Assembly: GCF_029784155.1 (NCBI RefSeq)
Contig: NC_073691.1
Span: 131,936,714 to 132,000,713 of the forward strand
DNA from: Uranotaenia lowii
Lineage: Eukaryota; Arthropoda; Insecta; Diptera; Culicidae
Length of the DNA: 64,000 nt
Direction: 5' to 3'
The notes beneath the pieces are model-generated. The model made no database searches. It was not told the origin of the DNA and saw only the letters and a list, made by a program, of their open reading frames with translations. The translations under genes and the position numbers were made by a program. This document shows, one piece after another, positions 1 to 11,563 of the stretch; positions within the stretch are counted from its first letter, which is position 1; each line of letters opens with the position of its first letter.

Positions 1-1267
1 TTCCGAGCTAGTTGATGCTGCCCTTTCGTGGTCAAAGCAGACCAGACTATGATGACGACCCTTGCAATGTCGGCAAGAGTATTTCGACCTGCATTCTACC
101 GCCTTGTGACCCTTGTTGAAACAATTCCGACACAGCTGATTCGTTCGCAATAGCTTTTCCCGATCAGCCACTGCCATGCGCTGAAAACTTGAACATTGAT
201 ACAGCGGATGATCTGACGCGCAAGCTACACATCGTTTGCCGAACGTTTGAACCGTATTAAAGCTTCGCCTCACGAATGGTTTTGGTTTAACAGATGATAA
301 TTGCTGCTGTGGAAGTTTTTGCTCAACTGGTTCAGCTGGTAACGATTCCAAAACGCGAACTCGTCTCTGCAGGAATTCCGTCAAGTTTTTTATCAAATCT
401 TGGTCCTCATTTGCCGAAAATTCTTCCCATCCTTTGCGTGTCACTGGATCGAGACGCGAGGAGAGAATCTGAACCAATAGCAGATCCTTATAATCTACCG
501 GTTGTACGATTTGATCCAAGGTCTGCACAATTCTTTCGAAACCTTCTAAAAGAACGTGCAAATCTGTGACGGATTCCTTGGTGAGTGTTGGAACAGGGCT
601 TGAACCTGTCTTTTCCGAAGTTGTTTGTTGTTATTGTAGCGCTTTACTAACAAATCCCAAGCGATTTGATAGTTTGCTTGAGTAATTTTCAAAGGGTCAA
701 TAAGGGCTTTCGGTTCACCTTGCAAGCAGCCCTTTAAATAGTGGAACTTTTCCACTTCAGGTAAGTCGGGTTTCCAATGAATCAACGAAGTATAAAGATC
801 CCTAAAGCTTAACCATTCTTCAATGTCACCATTGAAGGTCTGCAACTTGATCTGAGGAAGTCGAACATGATCAAGTGTGGATTGTGATAAGCTTTCGTTG
901 GCTCGAGAAGTTTGTTCATTTTCCGGAACCCTCCTCCTCTCTTTAATTCTCTCCATCAGAAACGATTTTGCATGGTAATATTGCTCACTATACAGTAGCC
1001 TATCTTTTTCGCAGGTATTTTCGAATTCATCAAAGTCTTCATGCGATTGAATGTCTACTAACGCATCGTTAAACCGTTCCCATAAACTGTCTAACTCCTC
1101 CAGGCGTACCTCAATTTCAGAAGTAGAACATTCTTCTTGAAAATTATCGACAAAACGCCAAATGTCTCCCGCCGATATTTGAATCTGTCTAAATTTAACG
1201 TTCAATAGTTTTAAGGACGGCGCAGCAGCAGTTGCTGCAGCTGCAGAAGTCACCTTGTGACAGGCAT
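1..1267 (-). pseudogene. BEL/Pao retrotransposon gag(-pol), 5' part, cut by window edge
   Basis: Structural Gag polyprotein region of a BEL/Pao LTR retrotransposon, read right to left and leaving the window at position 1. The N-terminal frame covers 1295-546 and contains the DUF1759-type Gag core (LPQIKLQTFNGDIEEW, then FHYLKGCLQGEPKALI). Near position 590 a one-base frameshift breaks the frame. The sense sequence continues in another frame down to position 1 with three cysteine clusters: CVAC at about 190-225, CRNCFNKGHKAVEC at about 100-140 and CRHCKGRHHSLVC at about 50-90. These match the zinc-knuckle tract that precedes the protease in BEL Gag. A candidate start ATG (1265-1267) is also out of frame with the body, so there may be a second lesion near 1255. 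Protease, RT and integrase would lie beyond the window. Not functional as read. Confidence 0.88.
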
Positions 1268-1328
1268 AATTAATCAAAATCCAAAATTCCAACAAAAACT
1301 GACAAACACAGTGTTACTGACGGTAAAC

Positions 1329-1504
1329 CAGCCCAAAGCTGATAAATCTCTGACACAATCTGACAATTCAATATCTTATAGTTTTTGTTACAATCAGCCC
1401 AAAGCTGATAAATCTCTGACTCAATCTGACAATTTAGTCTCATAATTTGATTACAATCAACCCAAAGCTGATAAAATCTCTTACACAATCTCACAAATCA
1501 TATG
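1329..1504. repeat. Short tandem repeat, about 63-66 bp x 2.7, in BEL leader
   Basis: Three units start at 1329, 1395 and 1458. Each begins CARCCCAAAGCTGATAAA and continues with a TCTGACACAATCTGACAAT-type segment. The third unit is partial and more diverged. The array lies just upstream (minus-strand sense) of the BEL gag start, where leader repeats are common. Its role is unknown. Confidence 0.8.
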
Positions 1505-2044
1505 TAAACCAATCTGACACAAAACAGACTCAAAACAGGCCGGATTCACTTTCAGCACCAAAATACAACAACGTTGACCGAGCGTGATAAATTTTCAAAT
1601 GGGTAATTGTGTTTCGCATTAGCATTCCATAATTCAACAAAAAATCAAAAAATTGTGATACCGTTTTCAATATCCATTAAACAAGTCCAAAATCACAATA
1701 TAGCACCTCACAGCTTCACTGTGGTATAAACGACAAGATTTAGAGTCCAAAATACAATGCAATTTTCCAATCGCGGTTCCAATCATGAACCAACAGACAC
1801 AGTCCGACACAAACTGACAAAACTTGCAAACGTTCAAAGGAACTCTCCAACTCACAACAGAATCCCCGGGCAAACGCACCAGGAAGCAACCCAAACAATT
1901 CGTCAGACAAAAAAAAACTTCGAGTCATGGACCTCTTGTCCTATGACGCCAGGGCTCAGGTAATAGTGTTTGGGTTGAAGAGGATTAATTACCGTTAGAA
2001 TTATATTTTTTCCAAAAGAAAATAAATATTTTTCCCGATTTCAT
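1505..2044 (-). other. Probable untranslated leader of the left-edge BEL element
   Basis: This stretch connects the leader repeats to the GC-richer block on the right. It has no long open frame and no protein similarity that I recognise. On the minus strand it holds short tracts such as TGTCAGTTTGTGTCGGACTG and a TGGCGTCATAGGACAAG stretch near 1935-1955 that could be a primer-binding site. No tRNA match can be tested here, so the assignment is positional only. Confidence 0.3.
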
Positions 2045-2757
2045 TTAACTTACGTAAATTTCAAATCGCTTGATAATGCAGGTTGAGCACCACTGACATC
2101 GAACCAATATGTGTTGATCGTCAAACAGCAATCGGGTAGCGAAACCTTTCGCCTCGTCTGAGCTGCAGTCGATGATGATGGTGACGATGATGTTCCAATC
2201 ACCGTCCGTGATCTGGAAACCTAAAGGCCCACAACGATGTTCCAATCGCTGCCAATCGATGCAGTTTACCAACGAATAGTCCAGGGAGATTGTTTCCGAG
2301 TCTAAGGCACCGAGGTCCAAACCAACGACCAATTCGTTGGCACCTGAGTTGTGGCTCGTAGTCACCGGTCGCTGCGTTGATGAGTGTTGTTTCAACTTGC
2401 CAGCCTCCAGCAAGTTGATTGCAGATGAATCCAAAAACCCGCAATTGTTGTGCCGATGCACCAAGTCGAACCAAGCCAAGCCAAGAAACAATGGCGCGCA
2501 TGCAGGAGTGTATTGTTGGCTTAATTTCAATGGCGAATTAAGCTTGGGCTCGGCGGCTTGGTTGTAATGGCGATCCCGCGAAGAAAATGGTTCCTTGTAC
2601 CGATCCAGGTGGCTTCCAAAATGGTCCGAAAAATCCGGTTGAAGTGGCCAAAATGTTGGGGGGTAGAGGGGTTCTGCGATCGTGAAAAACTTCTCCCAAC
2701 GGCCCACCGCACCGACAATGGGGGGGCATTGATGGGCTGCGATCAGTAGCGTACCTA
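2045..2757 (-). other. GC-richer block, possible BEL LTR; 220-codon open frame
   Basis: The base composition is clearly richer in GC than the flanks. The minus strand is open for 220 codons (2707-2045), but the translation has no recognisable domain, and the other frames are also open for 60-100 codons, as expected for GC-rich non-coding DNA. Its place upstream of the BEL leader fits a 5' LTR, and the intact BEL element further right has an LTR of similar length (679 bp) that also contains spurious frames. Exact LTR ends (TG...CA) could not be fixed because no second copy lies in the window. Confidence 0.3.
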
Positions 2758-3708
2758 GGAGCGATCACCTTCGTACAAATACTTTCAAACTGCTAATGGA
2801 AAAATAACACAATCCGAATAATTTTCGTAAACTACTGAACCGATCAACGTTAAATATGGTATGTAGCCGTTTTCCTGTCCGAGAGTGGTTTCTATGACTC
2901 TTTGAAATCTCTTTGAATCCAAAAGAGGGGGCTCCCATACCAAATTAATAAAAATATGACACAATTCGAACAACTTCCGAAAACTGAAACGTGAAATTTG
3001 GTGTATAGCCATCTTCGAAACCAAAAATAGTGTCATTAATACTTTCAAACCTCTTCCAAACTAAAAAGAGGGGGCTGCCATAAAACATTAATAAAAATAT
3101 GACACAATTCGAACAATTTTCGGAAACTACTGAACCGATTAACGTGAAATATCAACGTTTTCAAGATCGGAAAAGGTTTCGATGATACTTTCAAACCCCT
3201 CTGATTCCGAAAGGGGAGGGGGTGGGGGTGGGCATACAAAATTAATACAAAAAATGACAAAATTTCAACAATCCTCAATACGTAAGCGTTTTGACATAGT
3301 GGGATTGTTTATTGAATTGACAAACGAGTTTTTGCAAAATCAGATGATATATTGTTTTAATAGACACTTCCAATTTTTATGAATGAAGACTCTCATATTC
3401 AATAACTGGAACATTCATACTATTGGCACACTTTTTGATTATGTAAAAAAAATCTTTATCTTAGTACTCCCCCCGCTTCAAGTAAATTAGATTGTATTGA
3501 AGATTCCTCCTTTTTTTTCTGAAGAGTGGTTCCTTCAACCTTCACGTTACGTTGCGACTCAAAACAATCTTGAAGCTCGGAAATCATGAAAAATAGTTCA
3601 CTTTTCAATAGTGATGAAATATAATTCAAAAGAAAGATTATTTTACTCATAATTATTTTAACGATCAAAGTTTTTTAAAAGGGTAGCAAAGCACACCGGG
3701 TCAGCTAG
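2758..3708 (+). mobile_element. Non-autonomous Helitron, 5'-truncated, with internal repeats
   Basis: The element ends at 3708 with GCACACCGGGTCAGCTAG followed by T, the same 3' end as the Helitrons at 46.8-48.9 and 34.3-36.3 kb. Before the CTAG end, GGTGT...ACACC can form a short hairpin, as expected for Helitron 3' termini. The body has about 2-3 imperfect units of roughly 150 bp containing AATATGACACAATTCGAACA and AACTACTGAACCGAT. The 5' TCTATATATA end is missing and there is no Rep/helicase coding. The left boundary is approximate. Confidence 0.7.
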
Positions 3709-3862
3709 TATTTTATTTAACAATAGGGTGGGGTGGGGTATTGAAGGCCGAGGAAGGTTCATATGATGGTTTTACGACCCCCCTCCTCTCACAAGAACGC
3801 GGGAGGCGACCTCCCAAACAAAAACAAATGTATGCATAACTCGAGATTCGATCGAGCAAATA

Positions 3863-4689
3863 AAGCATGGATCATTTTAAATCTGGACGCATTGAAACGG
3901 GTCTATCTCAGAGCTATGGAAACGAAATAAAAATGTGGTGTTTTCAAAATGTAGAATTTTTATTGCATTTAAAAGAAAAATAAAAAAAAAATAATCCGAT
4001 GTGGTTTTGATGAAATTTCGAAGTTTTCGTCTAATACCACTCATCATAGTCCTCAGCGTCCTCAGTGTCCATTTTGTTCCATGCTTGACCATTGTCCAAT
4101 ATTTTTCGAAAGGGCGGAATTGAGGGTAGTTGAGTGGGTTGATGTCCTTTTCGATAAAATCCACTCCGATGTCCCGATACCACTGAAGTACCTCTTTGCT
4201 GTAGTGGCAGCTTGCCAAATCTGGTTAAAACTTTACTGGTCCTTGGTGAGATCTAATGTACGGAAGAATATGTTTTCTCAGGCACTTTTCCTTTTACATC
4301 TTGGAGTCCATGGTCTTGTTTGTCTCAAAAACCGGGGTTTTTCGTCCGCAGCTGCAAATACCTTGCCAGATCAAACACTTTCTTGCAAACTTATCGGAAA
4401 ACACGAATTTGACCAGACGACCTGTGGCTTTATAATTTTTTTTGGCCAGGAAGCTGCCCAAAATCCATCTTCACGTACGTTTCGTCATCCATGAGGATGC
4501 ATCCGTCGTATTTCGTTAGAACCTTGTTGTATAACTTCCGGGCACCTTCTTAGGCTACTACATTCTGCTTCAATGTCCGATTTGGTTGCTTACTGGCCCG
4601 ATACGATCGTATTATTTCGCGCAGATCCGACAACTAGGAGCGCTATGGTATAATAAACAGTGCGTCCAGATTCAAGATGATCCATGCTT
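3863..4689 (-). mobile_element. Deleted DD37E mariner element
   Basis: The ends form inverted repeats: left AAGCATGGATCATTTTAAAT, right the complement of AAGCATGGATCATCTTGAAT, each continuing with CTGGACGCA. TA lies on both sides (3861-3862 and 4690-4691), the target duplication of Tc1/mariner elements. At 827 bp it is well short of the 1287 bp of the more complete DD37E copy at 21.7 kb. The missing part is the N-terminal, DNA-binding end of the transposase. It is inserted in a Helitron fragment. Confidence 0.85.
3970..4640 (-). pseudogene. mariner DD37E transposase remnant
   Basis: This is the catalytic half of a cut-and-paste transposase. On the minus strand one can read MDDETYVKMDFGQLPGQ (first catalytic Asp), then after several stops and frameshifts PDLASCHYSKEVLQWYRD (second Asp) and QFRPFEKYW (Glu). 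Counting from the second Asp to this Glu gives 37 intervening residues, which defines the DD37E class known from mosquitoes. The helix-turn-helix N-terminus is missing. It differs strongly from the copies at 21.7 and 54 kb, so it is a separate lineage. Dead. Confidence 0.85.
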
Positions 4690-5309
4690 TAGTACTAAAT
4701 TTGGCATGAGTGGGTATTTGGGTACGAGAAATGTTTCAATGATTATTTGAGACCCCTTTCTCCTTCCAGTGGGCAGATAGGAAGGGGATAAGGGGGCTCC
4801 CTTACAATTTTTCATGTAGCTCTAAAAATAATCAAGCAAATGGAACCAAATTTTGCATGGTGTAATAGTAGAGGACCAGAAATGTTTCAATTAATATTTG
4901 GCACCCTTCCTTTCTTTTAGTGAGGTAATAAAAAGAGGGGAGGTGGGCTTCTTTAATTTTTTTTTGCATAACTGGAAATTTAATCGAGCAAATGAAACCA
5001 AAATTAACATGAGAAGGTATTTGGGTACGAGAAATATTTTTATGATTCTTTGAGACTCCTTCCTTCATCCAATAGGGAAATGAGAAGGTGAAGATGCTTG
5101 CATAATGTTTTTGAATTACTAGAGAGCTAATCGAGCAAATTGAAATCAAAGGAGACTGGGCTGTTCACAGACGAGCAATATGCGATTCGAAAGATATTGA
5201 CTAGACAAGAAAAAGTTACTATGGGGTCAAAAAAAATCTACCGTGGGAGAAAAGAGTTGTGGCTTGAAGAAGTTGAATTATTTCGAAGAAAAGAGTGAAA
5301 AAAATAGTT

Positions 5310-5865
5310 TCAAAAACCTTGCTCGCGAACGTTTCGGCAAAATTCCTTATATAGGATTTATTTTCATCTTTATCGCATTGGAAAAAAATGAACTTTTATT
5401 TTTTTCATAACACTTCATTTGGCATCAGAAAACTTTACAGATAGAAACAACGACGTTCTGAATGTGCATAAAAACATAAAAATATAGGTGGCCCAAGATA
5501 CCCCACAAAATGTGGCCCATGATTCCCCACAAGCTCTGATTTGCAAATTGGTTGAATTTGTGTGACTTTTTGATGTTTCATCAAAAATTCCATTTTCACC
5601 TGAAAGAACTGACAAAACTAAGATCATATGCGTATGAGCATATTTTTGTTATGAACTTTAGGTTCCCCATCGAGGCAATTTGCGGGTGCTTGTTCAATTA
5701 TGTAAGAACATTTATTAAACTTCATAAATTAAAGAAGTATATGATGCGTACATAAGTCAACAACATATAGAAAAATATACTTACGCAAAACGTTAACGAT
5801 GACAGTTGGATTGAGATTTTTATCTCAACACACATCTGAAATATTCACGTTACCCCACTTCCCAT
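5310..5865. mobile_element. Fragment of TIR element family 2 (second copy at 19.0 kb)
   Basis: The sequence matches 19360-19925 over most of its length. Shared blocks include GGTGGCCCAAGATACCCCAC versus its counterpart at 19.55 kb, GATTCCCCACAAGC, TGCAAATTGGTTG and GATGACAGTTGGATTGA. The left terminus seen in the 19.0-kb copy is absent here, and the right end decays after ACGTTACCCCAC. It is a truncated non-autonomous DNA element without coding capacity. Confidence 0.65.
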
Positions 5866-6109
5866 ATTGAATAATTTTTACAAAATATTTTCAATTATAT
5901 AATCAGGTGGAGAGTTTTTCTTGTTTTGCAAACCATGAATTTGAATGCCTGAATATTAAATTAGAAATTCATAATTTTTATTAACTGAATGCGATTTTTT
6001 TACCTTATGGATTATTGTAAACAGACACTATGCGTCTCCACCGTTTGTTGATTTCACTAAACACGTAGAGCACTCAGCACTCAAGCTAGAAGATTCATCC
6101 ATCTCAATC

Positions 6110-6280
6110 GGGCCACCCACCCGAACGAGTGAGAACACTCAAGAAAACACGGGCGGGCGGGCGGTCGGAAAAATCATTTCGGCCCACCTTCAAAGCAAGC
6201 AGCGAACAAGCTGGGCGAGATTTGAGCTACGACACCCGACCGAATTGATAAAAACGTGAGCACCGAGTCCCGGTCATCGT
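6110..6280 (+). promoter_or_regulatory. Putative promoter region of a host gene
   Basis: The composition changes here from AT-rich to CpG-containing (GGGCGGGCGGGCGGTCGG near 6150). A TATA-like GATAAAAACG lies at 6247-6256, with an initiator-like TCATCG about 25 bases further on (6274-6279). Neither motif is strong. The assignment rests mainly on position, upstream of a long, complex, non-repetitive block that ends in a splice donor. Confidence 0.25.
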
Positions 6281-8805
6281 CTCTTACTGGTTACTGATGT
6301 TCTCGCTTTCTGTCCGTATCTATTCCAACATTCGAGGAACGCGTGTGCTCAACTGTTTTCCATTCTCGCACGAACTTATCGAGGGGCCACTGCCGGGCCG
6401 CTCTGTTATCAGTGGGCTGGATATCTACTTAGTAGAAGGTAACAGTTCTAGTTCTAGCCACCCCCGGGAGAAGTTTGCTCCCGCTCGCTCCCAGTTGTAG
6501 TCGATGTAGTGGGACGACGGACAATCGGAGAGCGTTCGAATTTTCCGCCTTTCGCTTGACACACAGTGAGTGAAGGAGGAGGACGATTTCGGTTCGCGGT
6601 CGCATCATCTGGTCGGTGCGATATCCGCTGTAAGGTTTGAGATTTTGCTCCCGCTGCTAGGGCAGACAGTTCTACTCGGTCCTTTCTCGGTGACAAACGC
6701 GCTTAACTTTCGAAGTCCCAATCGTGGTTGAATCGATGCTCCTTGAGAGTTCTGCTGGGTGCGCGGCAATTGGTGGTGCCAATTGAGTCCCACCTCAGAA
6801 GCAGTGTTTGGAGGTTCTCCGCAGTTCTGCAGGAGGTAATTTTCTCGGTCCTCTTCTTGTTGTGACGGTTCGGGTGTTTTTCGGCTTCCTCGTCTTTTTC
6901 TTCTTGTTCGGTTGTTGAGGGTCACACACGTGTGTGGCTGGCGGTGCTTTGAAGGTCGCAGGAATCTGTCCCTTCTCGGGGGTCCTTCCTCTGGTGCGGT
7001 TGGACTTACTAATCTGCTTATTTTCTTTACGGATGAAGGAAGGAAGTCTTTCGGAAACACTAGTGTGTGGTGTGGATTGCACATTCTTCCATGTTGACTG
7101 CCGTGTGATGTCTTGGAAGTCAGCGCCTACCAATTAGTAAGAGCTGTCGTTGCGGAGAAGAACTTCTTGGAAGAAGGTGACTTTGATTCGTTCGTGCGAA
7201 GTTTGTGGGGAGCTGCCGAATAAAACCACAAGAGATTAATGATTTCCTTGCTAGTTACCATGTGTGACGGGGAGGGTTCAAGTGAAATTGATCACGATTA
7301 ACCGTGTGTGGGGTGCAAAAGTTCGGTTGAGTGTGTTTCGAGGGTTGCCGTAAAGTTGCAATTTTTGGTGAACGGCTGTGACTTCTGCAGCCGCAATCAA
7401 GATGCTTTCTTCGTGTTCAAGTTCTCGCCAACCAGCAGTGGCGCTTTCAAAAGGGACGCGTTAATCACTTTTTTTATATCTATCTTGTAGCCGCATTCAC
7501 AAGTGTTGTTGAAAGGATCTGTCGCAGCCGGGTGGAAATCCCACACATACCGAAGAATATGTTGAATGAAAATCGCTTGACAATTTGGCCCGGATCCGTA
7601 CGAGCTGAAGCTGGCTGAACAAGTGCTTGCTGCCTAAGAAAAGGCGTCCTCTTACCCGACAAGCTTTCGTCGAGAGGCTCTTTTTTGTGTGTGACGGATC
7701 TTCCTGAAAGGTACGAGAAGCGTTTAGCTTCCAGTGAAACGTGTCTGCGGTTTTTCCATATTGAGTCGCCTAACCAGGTCCTTTCATTCGGTCCAAGTGA
7801 TATTTCGTGCACGACACAGGTGAGAAGGAACCACAAAATCTCAACGAATTCTTCGCTTTGCGGTTTATATGTGTCATCATCAGGCCCAGCGCCGATTTTT
7901 GTTCAAGGAGAGTGAATTTTCGTGTGAAGGTCGTCGAGGAACGCGCGCTCCTCAGAGGCAAAAATAGCCTTTTTCGGTGCTCCTTCCTCCGTTTTCCAAC
8001 CTCTAACCATTTTTCGACTCTTTCCGGGTTGACGACACCGCATTTTCCAAAGTGGGCTGGAAAAGTGAAAGTAAATCCTTACGTTGCGTGATAAAACCGG
8101 CACCTTCAACGCATAAGGGGAGGCTAAAAAAGGAAAGTGGCGCCAGTGAAAAAACCATAAAAAGGTAATCATAAAAATCAGAATTTATTCCCAACAGCGC
8201 ACATCAACGGAAGGAAAGTTCTGAAGAAAAAAAAACACAGCAGTGAGAATTAGTGCTGGGAAAATGTAAAAACCTTGGCCAATGGCTTTGTGGAAGAAGA
8301 AAATGTAAAAAATAAGATTCAATATTTTGTGCAGTGGGCCACGAAAAATTGAGGCCAAGTTGTTGCAGTCAAATCACCTGAAAAATTGAAGTTGATTTTT
8401 TTTTCGATTGTTGAGGTATAGTTGTTGTAGATGTGTTGTAGTGCTGTGTTGAGCGTTTAGCGGGAAAAAGATTACCTACCCTCATTTTTCACTCGCTAAT
8501 GTTTTGTATTTTGCTACCGCGCTGCTGATAAAAAGTGCCAAAACAGAGCAGCAGAGCACTGAAGAAAAATTGTGTTCTAAGGACAAATTTCCGTTGTCAG
8601 ACAACCGGAAAAACTAACCTGCCAGCCAGGACGACAACGATGTGGCAGCCAATGTTCTCATAAACTCAGCAAAGTTAGCATAAGCCGCGACTTTAACATT
8701 GGTGTATTCTTGGAGAAAGAACTGCCATCGGGGTTTTTCGTAGTGTAAAAATTTCAACACTGCGATAGAGTAAACAGAATAAGTTGTTTAGAAACGGAAC
8801 TAATG
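6280..8805 (+). other. Putative long 5' UTR exon of a host gene, ending at a splice donor
   Basis: About 2.5 kb of non-repetitive, higher-GC sequence has many short GTG/AGTG-rich phrases typical of insect 5' UTRs (for example AAAAGTGCCAAAACAGAGC) but no convincing coding frame. All frames here are short and unlike known proteins. The block ends in ACTAATG|GTAAGC at 8805/8806, a good GT donor, and the sequence after it at once becomes AT-rich and repeat-filled. Other donor-like sites (ACAG|GTGAGA at 7817, AAAAG|GTAATC at 8164) could define shorter exons. An ATG sits right at the exon edge (8803-8805), but whether it starts translation cannot be judged. No downstream exon was recognised. Confidence 0.35.
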
Positions 8806-9060
8806 GTAAGCAAAATGGTTCACTTTATGGTTTATCATTTCATATGAAATACATTAGGCTGTGTGTATTTTTACAAATAAAGTGTTTACCTTGAACACAG
8901 GTTTTTATTTAAAAAAGTTGGAAGTGCAGATCTCCAGTAAAATAAAAAAAAGTTAAACTTTTTAATCAATTAAAGAAAATGACACAATTTTTCCGAAAGT
9001 TTGGATCACGTGCCGCTATTAAGCCTACTCACATTCTGATACTAATAAAATGTCTAAGTA
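8806..9060 (+). other. Start of putative intron
   Basis: AT-rich sequence follows the donor at 8806 (GTAAGC). It contains no open frame or repeat that I can place. Confidence 0.3.
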
Positions 9061-10357
9061 CACAGCAAAAAAAAAGTGTAACGATGGACGATGTAATTTC
9101 TGGAGACGATGTAGTGTTAGGGATTTCTGTTGAAATAAAACATCTACACGATCTACACAATGTAAATACGTCGTGTGGTGTAATATCACAACTTTCCATG
9201 TGATATCGCATCAAGTAGTCAATGTTTTCTTCCATTGACGTTCAAATTGTATTCCTTTCAAAAAGATAGAAATGGATTACGGAACTCAGCTGTGTTTGTT
9301 TGGATTGTAAGTAGGGGAAAGTCGGGTAAGACGGACACCCTAAGGTAGAATCGCAATAGATAATAAGATTTTACTTTTTTCGTCGCAGTTTTCGTGCAGA
9401 TAGGCAGTTTAGGTTGTTTGTTATCGCATAACCCATTGGAATAAGTAAAGTTCCTTCGTCAATGCTGTTTTTATAGCAATCTAAAACATGCTTGCAAATT
9501 ACACTTTTCAGAAATGGTCGGGTAAAACGGACACTGCGTAGAAAAGACACATTTTCCTGGAAAAATAGCTGTAAAAGTTCATGTTTTTGTAAGAAAAGTA
9601 TTTAAGAACGTGTTTTAACCAAAATAGATCCGACTGGTCCGAGTCAAGAAGCGAATCAGTGTGGTTTTCGGAATTCCGTATTTTATAGGCCCTTTTTTCA
9701 CCGGGGATCAACTTTTAACAGTTTTTATGGCCTATTTGAGATTCTTAATTCTTTTCGACCGAAAATTGTTCTTGTCAAGGTCTTCTGAAAGCATATGGAG
9801 GATCAACCCGATGAAAAATTTGAAATATCTGGAGGAACTTATGTGTCCGGTTTACCCGACCTTGAAGTGTCCGTCTTACCCGACAATGCAACTTTTTTTA
9901 AAAAACATTTGTCAATTGAGCTCGTCGATCAAAATTCGTTGGTTCTCCTCCAGGTTGTCAATGAGAAACCTAATCAACATTCCAACGTTGAAAACGGACG
10001 AAATTTCAGAACATGTTGTGAGCTATGGATTATTTTCTAAGTAGAGAAAATTACATCAAATTATGCATCCTCAAGGCTTTTGTTTGTTTTGTTTACTATT
10101 ATGAGACCTTGCTTTCAGTAAATCAACAAAAGATCTCGAAAGTGTTTATACACATGGGCAAACAAATTCCCATCATTAGATTTGTTCCAAACATTGTCAA
10201 ATTCGAAATATTGAAAGTGTCCGTTTTACCCGCTATGTCCGTCTTACCCGACTTTCCCCTACTACCAAAATTGAATTAAAATTTAAGCAAACCTGTAGCT
10301 TCGAATATAATTTCCTTATTTTTAATTTTTAGAAAATTTGGCCCATTTTTTGCTGTG
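9061..10357. mobile_element. TIR element (CACAGCAAAAAA ends) split by another TIR element
   Basis: The left end CACAGCAAAAAAAAAGTG at 9061 and the right end TTTTTTGCTGTG at 10357 form short inverted repeats. Removing the nested element (9314-10259) would leave a roughly 350-bp MITE. No target duplication was found, so the boundaries and class are uncertain. Confidence 0.4.
9314..10259. mobile_element. TA-flanked TIR element, 24-bp perfect ends (family 3)
   Basis: The 24-bp ends are perfect inverted repeats beginning GGGGAAAGTCGGGTAAGACG and are flanked by TA at 9312-9313 and 10260-10261. The terminal motif recurs inside near both ends as TCGGGTAAAACGGACAC (9520) and as its complement (9846-9885, 10219). 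The open frames (for example 127 codons at 9661) have no transposase motifs. It is non-autonomous, 946 bp long, and is nested in the preceding TIR element. Confidence 0.85.
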
Positions 10358-11555
10358 TATGCAAAATTTAGTAACAATTTTTCAAGTGTTTTTTGAGGTA
10401 ACGTTTCAATACAGAAACCTATTGACAACATTTTTTTTGGCTGGAACGAGAAAAAATCAGATAAGGGAGATCAAGTAGCTAAATAGATTACAGTTAAGGA
10501 ATTTTGGATCCTTGGATTTGAAATTTCCTGAATCGCATGCACTTGCCATACTAGGCAAAAATCAAACAATATATTTACTGATACAATTCTTACATTTTAT
10601 ACCCTACATGGATAGAACTGACATTAACCTGAGTGTTTTAGTACTCAATTTTTTAACAAGTGGATTTGACACTTATAACTGTTAATGTAAAAAAAATAAC
10701 ATGAGAAATAAATAGTTTAGTAAAAAAAATTCAACAAAGTTCATATTTTTAATCGTTTAAGGAGTCCTAGGGGATCTAACAGTGTGCTAAAATTTTAATA
10801 AAAGTGATGTGTGATGATTCCATGATTGATTCCATGTATTTATGGAAAGTGATAGGTTTCCCAAGCGCAATCCTAAAATTTTAATGAAGAAAGTAATCAA
10901 TATGACAATTTTTTTTTAATGGTTCTTCTAGCTGACATATAAACAGGCCTGACTTTTTTCCTAGCAGGTTGAAAGGCTCTGGAAAAATGAACAAAATACG
11001 GTGGTAAAATCGTGCGCAAAATATTTGGACCGCTAGTGGGGAGATATTTGGAAAAAAAATCCTAATTTATTGCAACACAAACTCTTCAGCGGGCACCCGG
11101 GGGCAATGATGTCTTGTCATTGAGGAGGTTGACATTCTATGGAAGCTGCAAATCAATCAATATTTCAAAACGATTGACACTGTGGATGGCTTACTTTACA
11201 AAGAAGATTGCCTCCAAATGAGAACTTTGTCCCTTCATGGTACTTCAAAAAGTCCCACAAAGTTTATACTCTGCGTTGGTTCAATCTGACCATGAGCAAT
11301 TAAGCAAAAATTGTGGTGAAGTAATAGAAAGTCAAATATGTTGTTTTTTTGCAGAAGGAGGACAATCGGCTAAATTTGTCATAACTTCGACCAAATTAAA
11401 AAAAAAGATTAATTTTAAAGGTCAAGCTTCAAGAAATGGAAAAGTTTACCAAAAATAGCCAAAACAAAAAGTTGCAAAACTCCTTCATAGGACGCTTTAA
11501 TAAATTTCTATTCAAAAGCTATTTACAAAACAAGGTGTTGCATATTTTTGCGTTC
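10358..11555. other. AT-rich intronic sequence
   Basis: Nothing recognisable was found. Short open frames (for example 73 codons at 11237) lack any known motif. One moderately GC-rich patch lies at 11090-11130. Confidence 0.4.
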
Positions 11556-11563
11556 ATATAGGC

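Larger units (their letters stand above)
3709..5150 (+). mobile_element. Second Helitron fragment, interrupted by a mariner
   Basis: This starts directly after the CTAG end of the preceding copy and carries the Helitron body repeats (GCATAACTCGAGATT, TATTTGGGTACGAGAAAT, TTTGAGACCCCT) seen in the 46.8-48.9 kb copy. A mariner sits at 3863-4689 and splits it. No 3' terminus is present; similarity fades near 5150. It is non-autonomous, and its juxtaposition with the previous copy suggests a head-to-tail arrangement. Confidence 0.6.

Noticed and set aside
2045..2707. 220-codon open frame as a gene
   Set aside because: Several overlapping frames are open on both strands in this GC-rich block and none resembles a protein. 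Its position suggests BEL LTR or leader.
6454..7133. Minus-strand frames of 80-159 codons under the putative 5' UTR
   Set aside because: Low-complexity Arg/Pro/Ser-rich translations overlap one another, as expected for GC-rich non-coding DNA.
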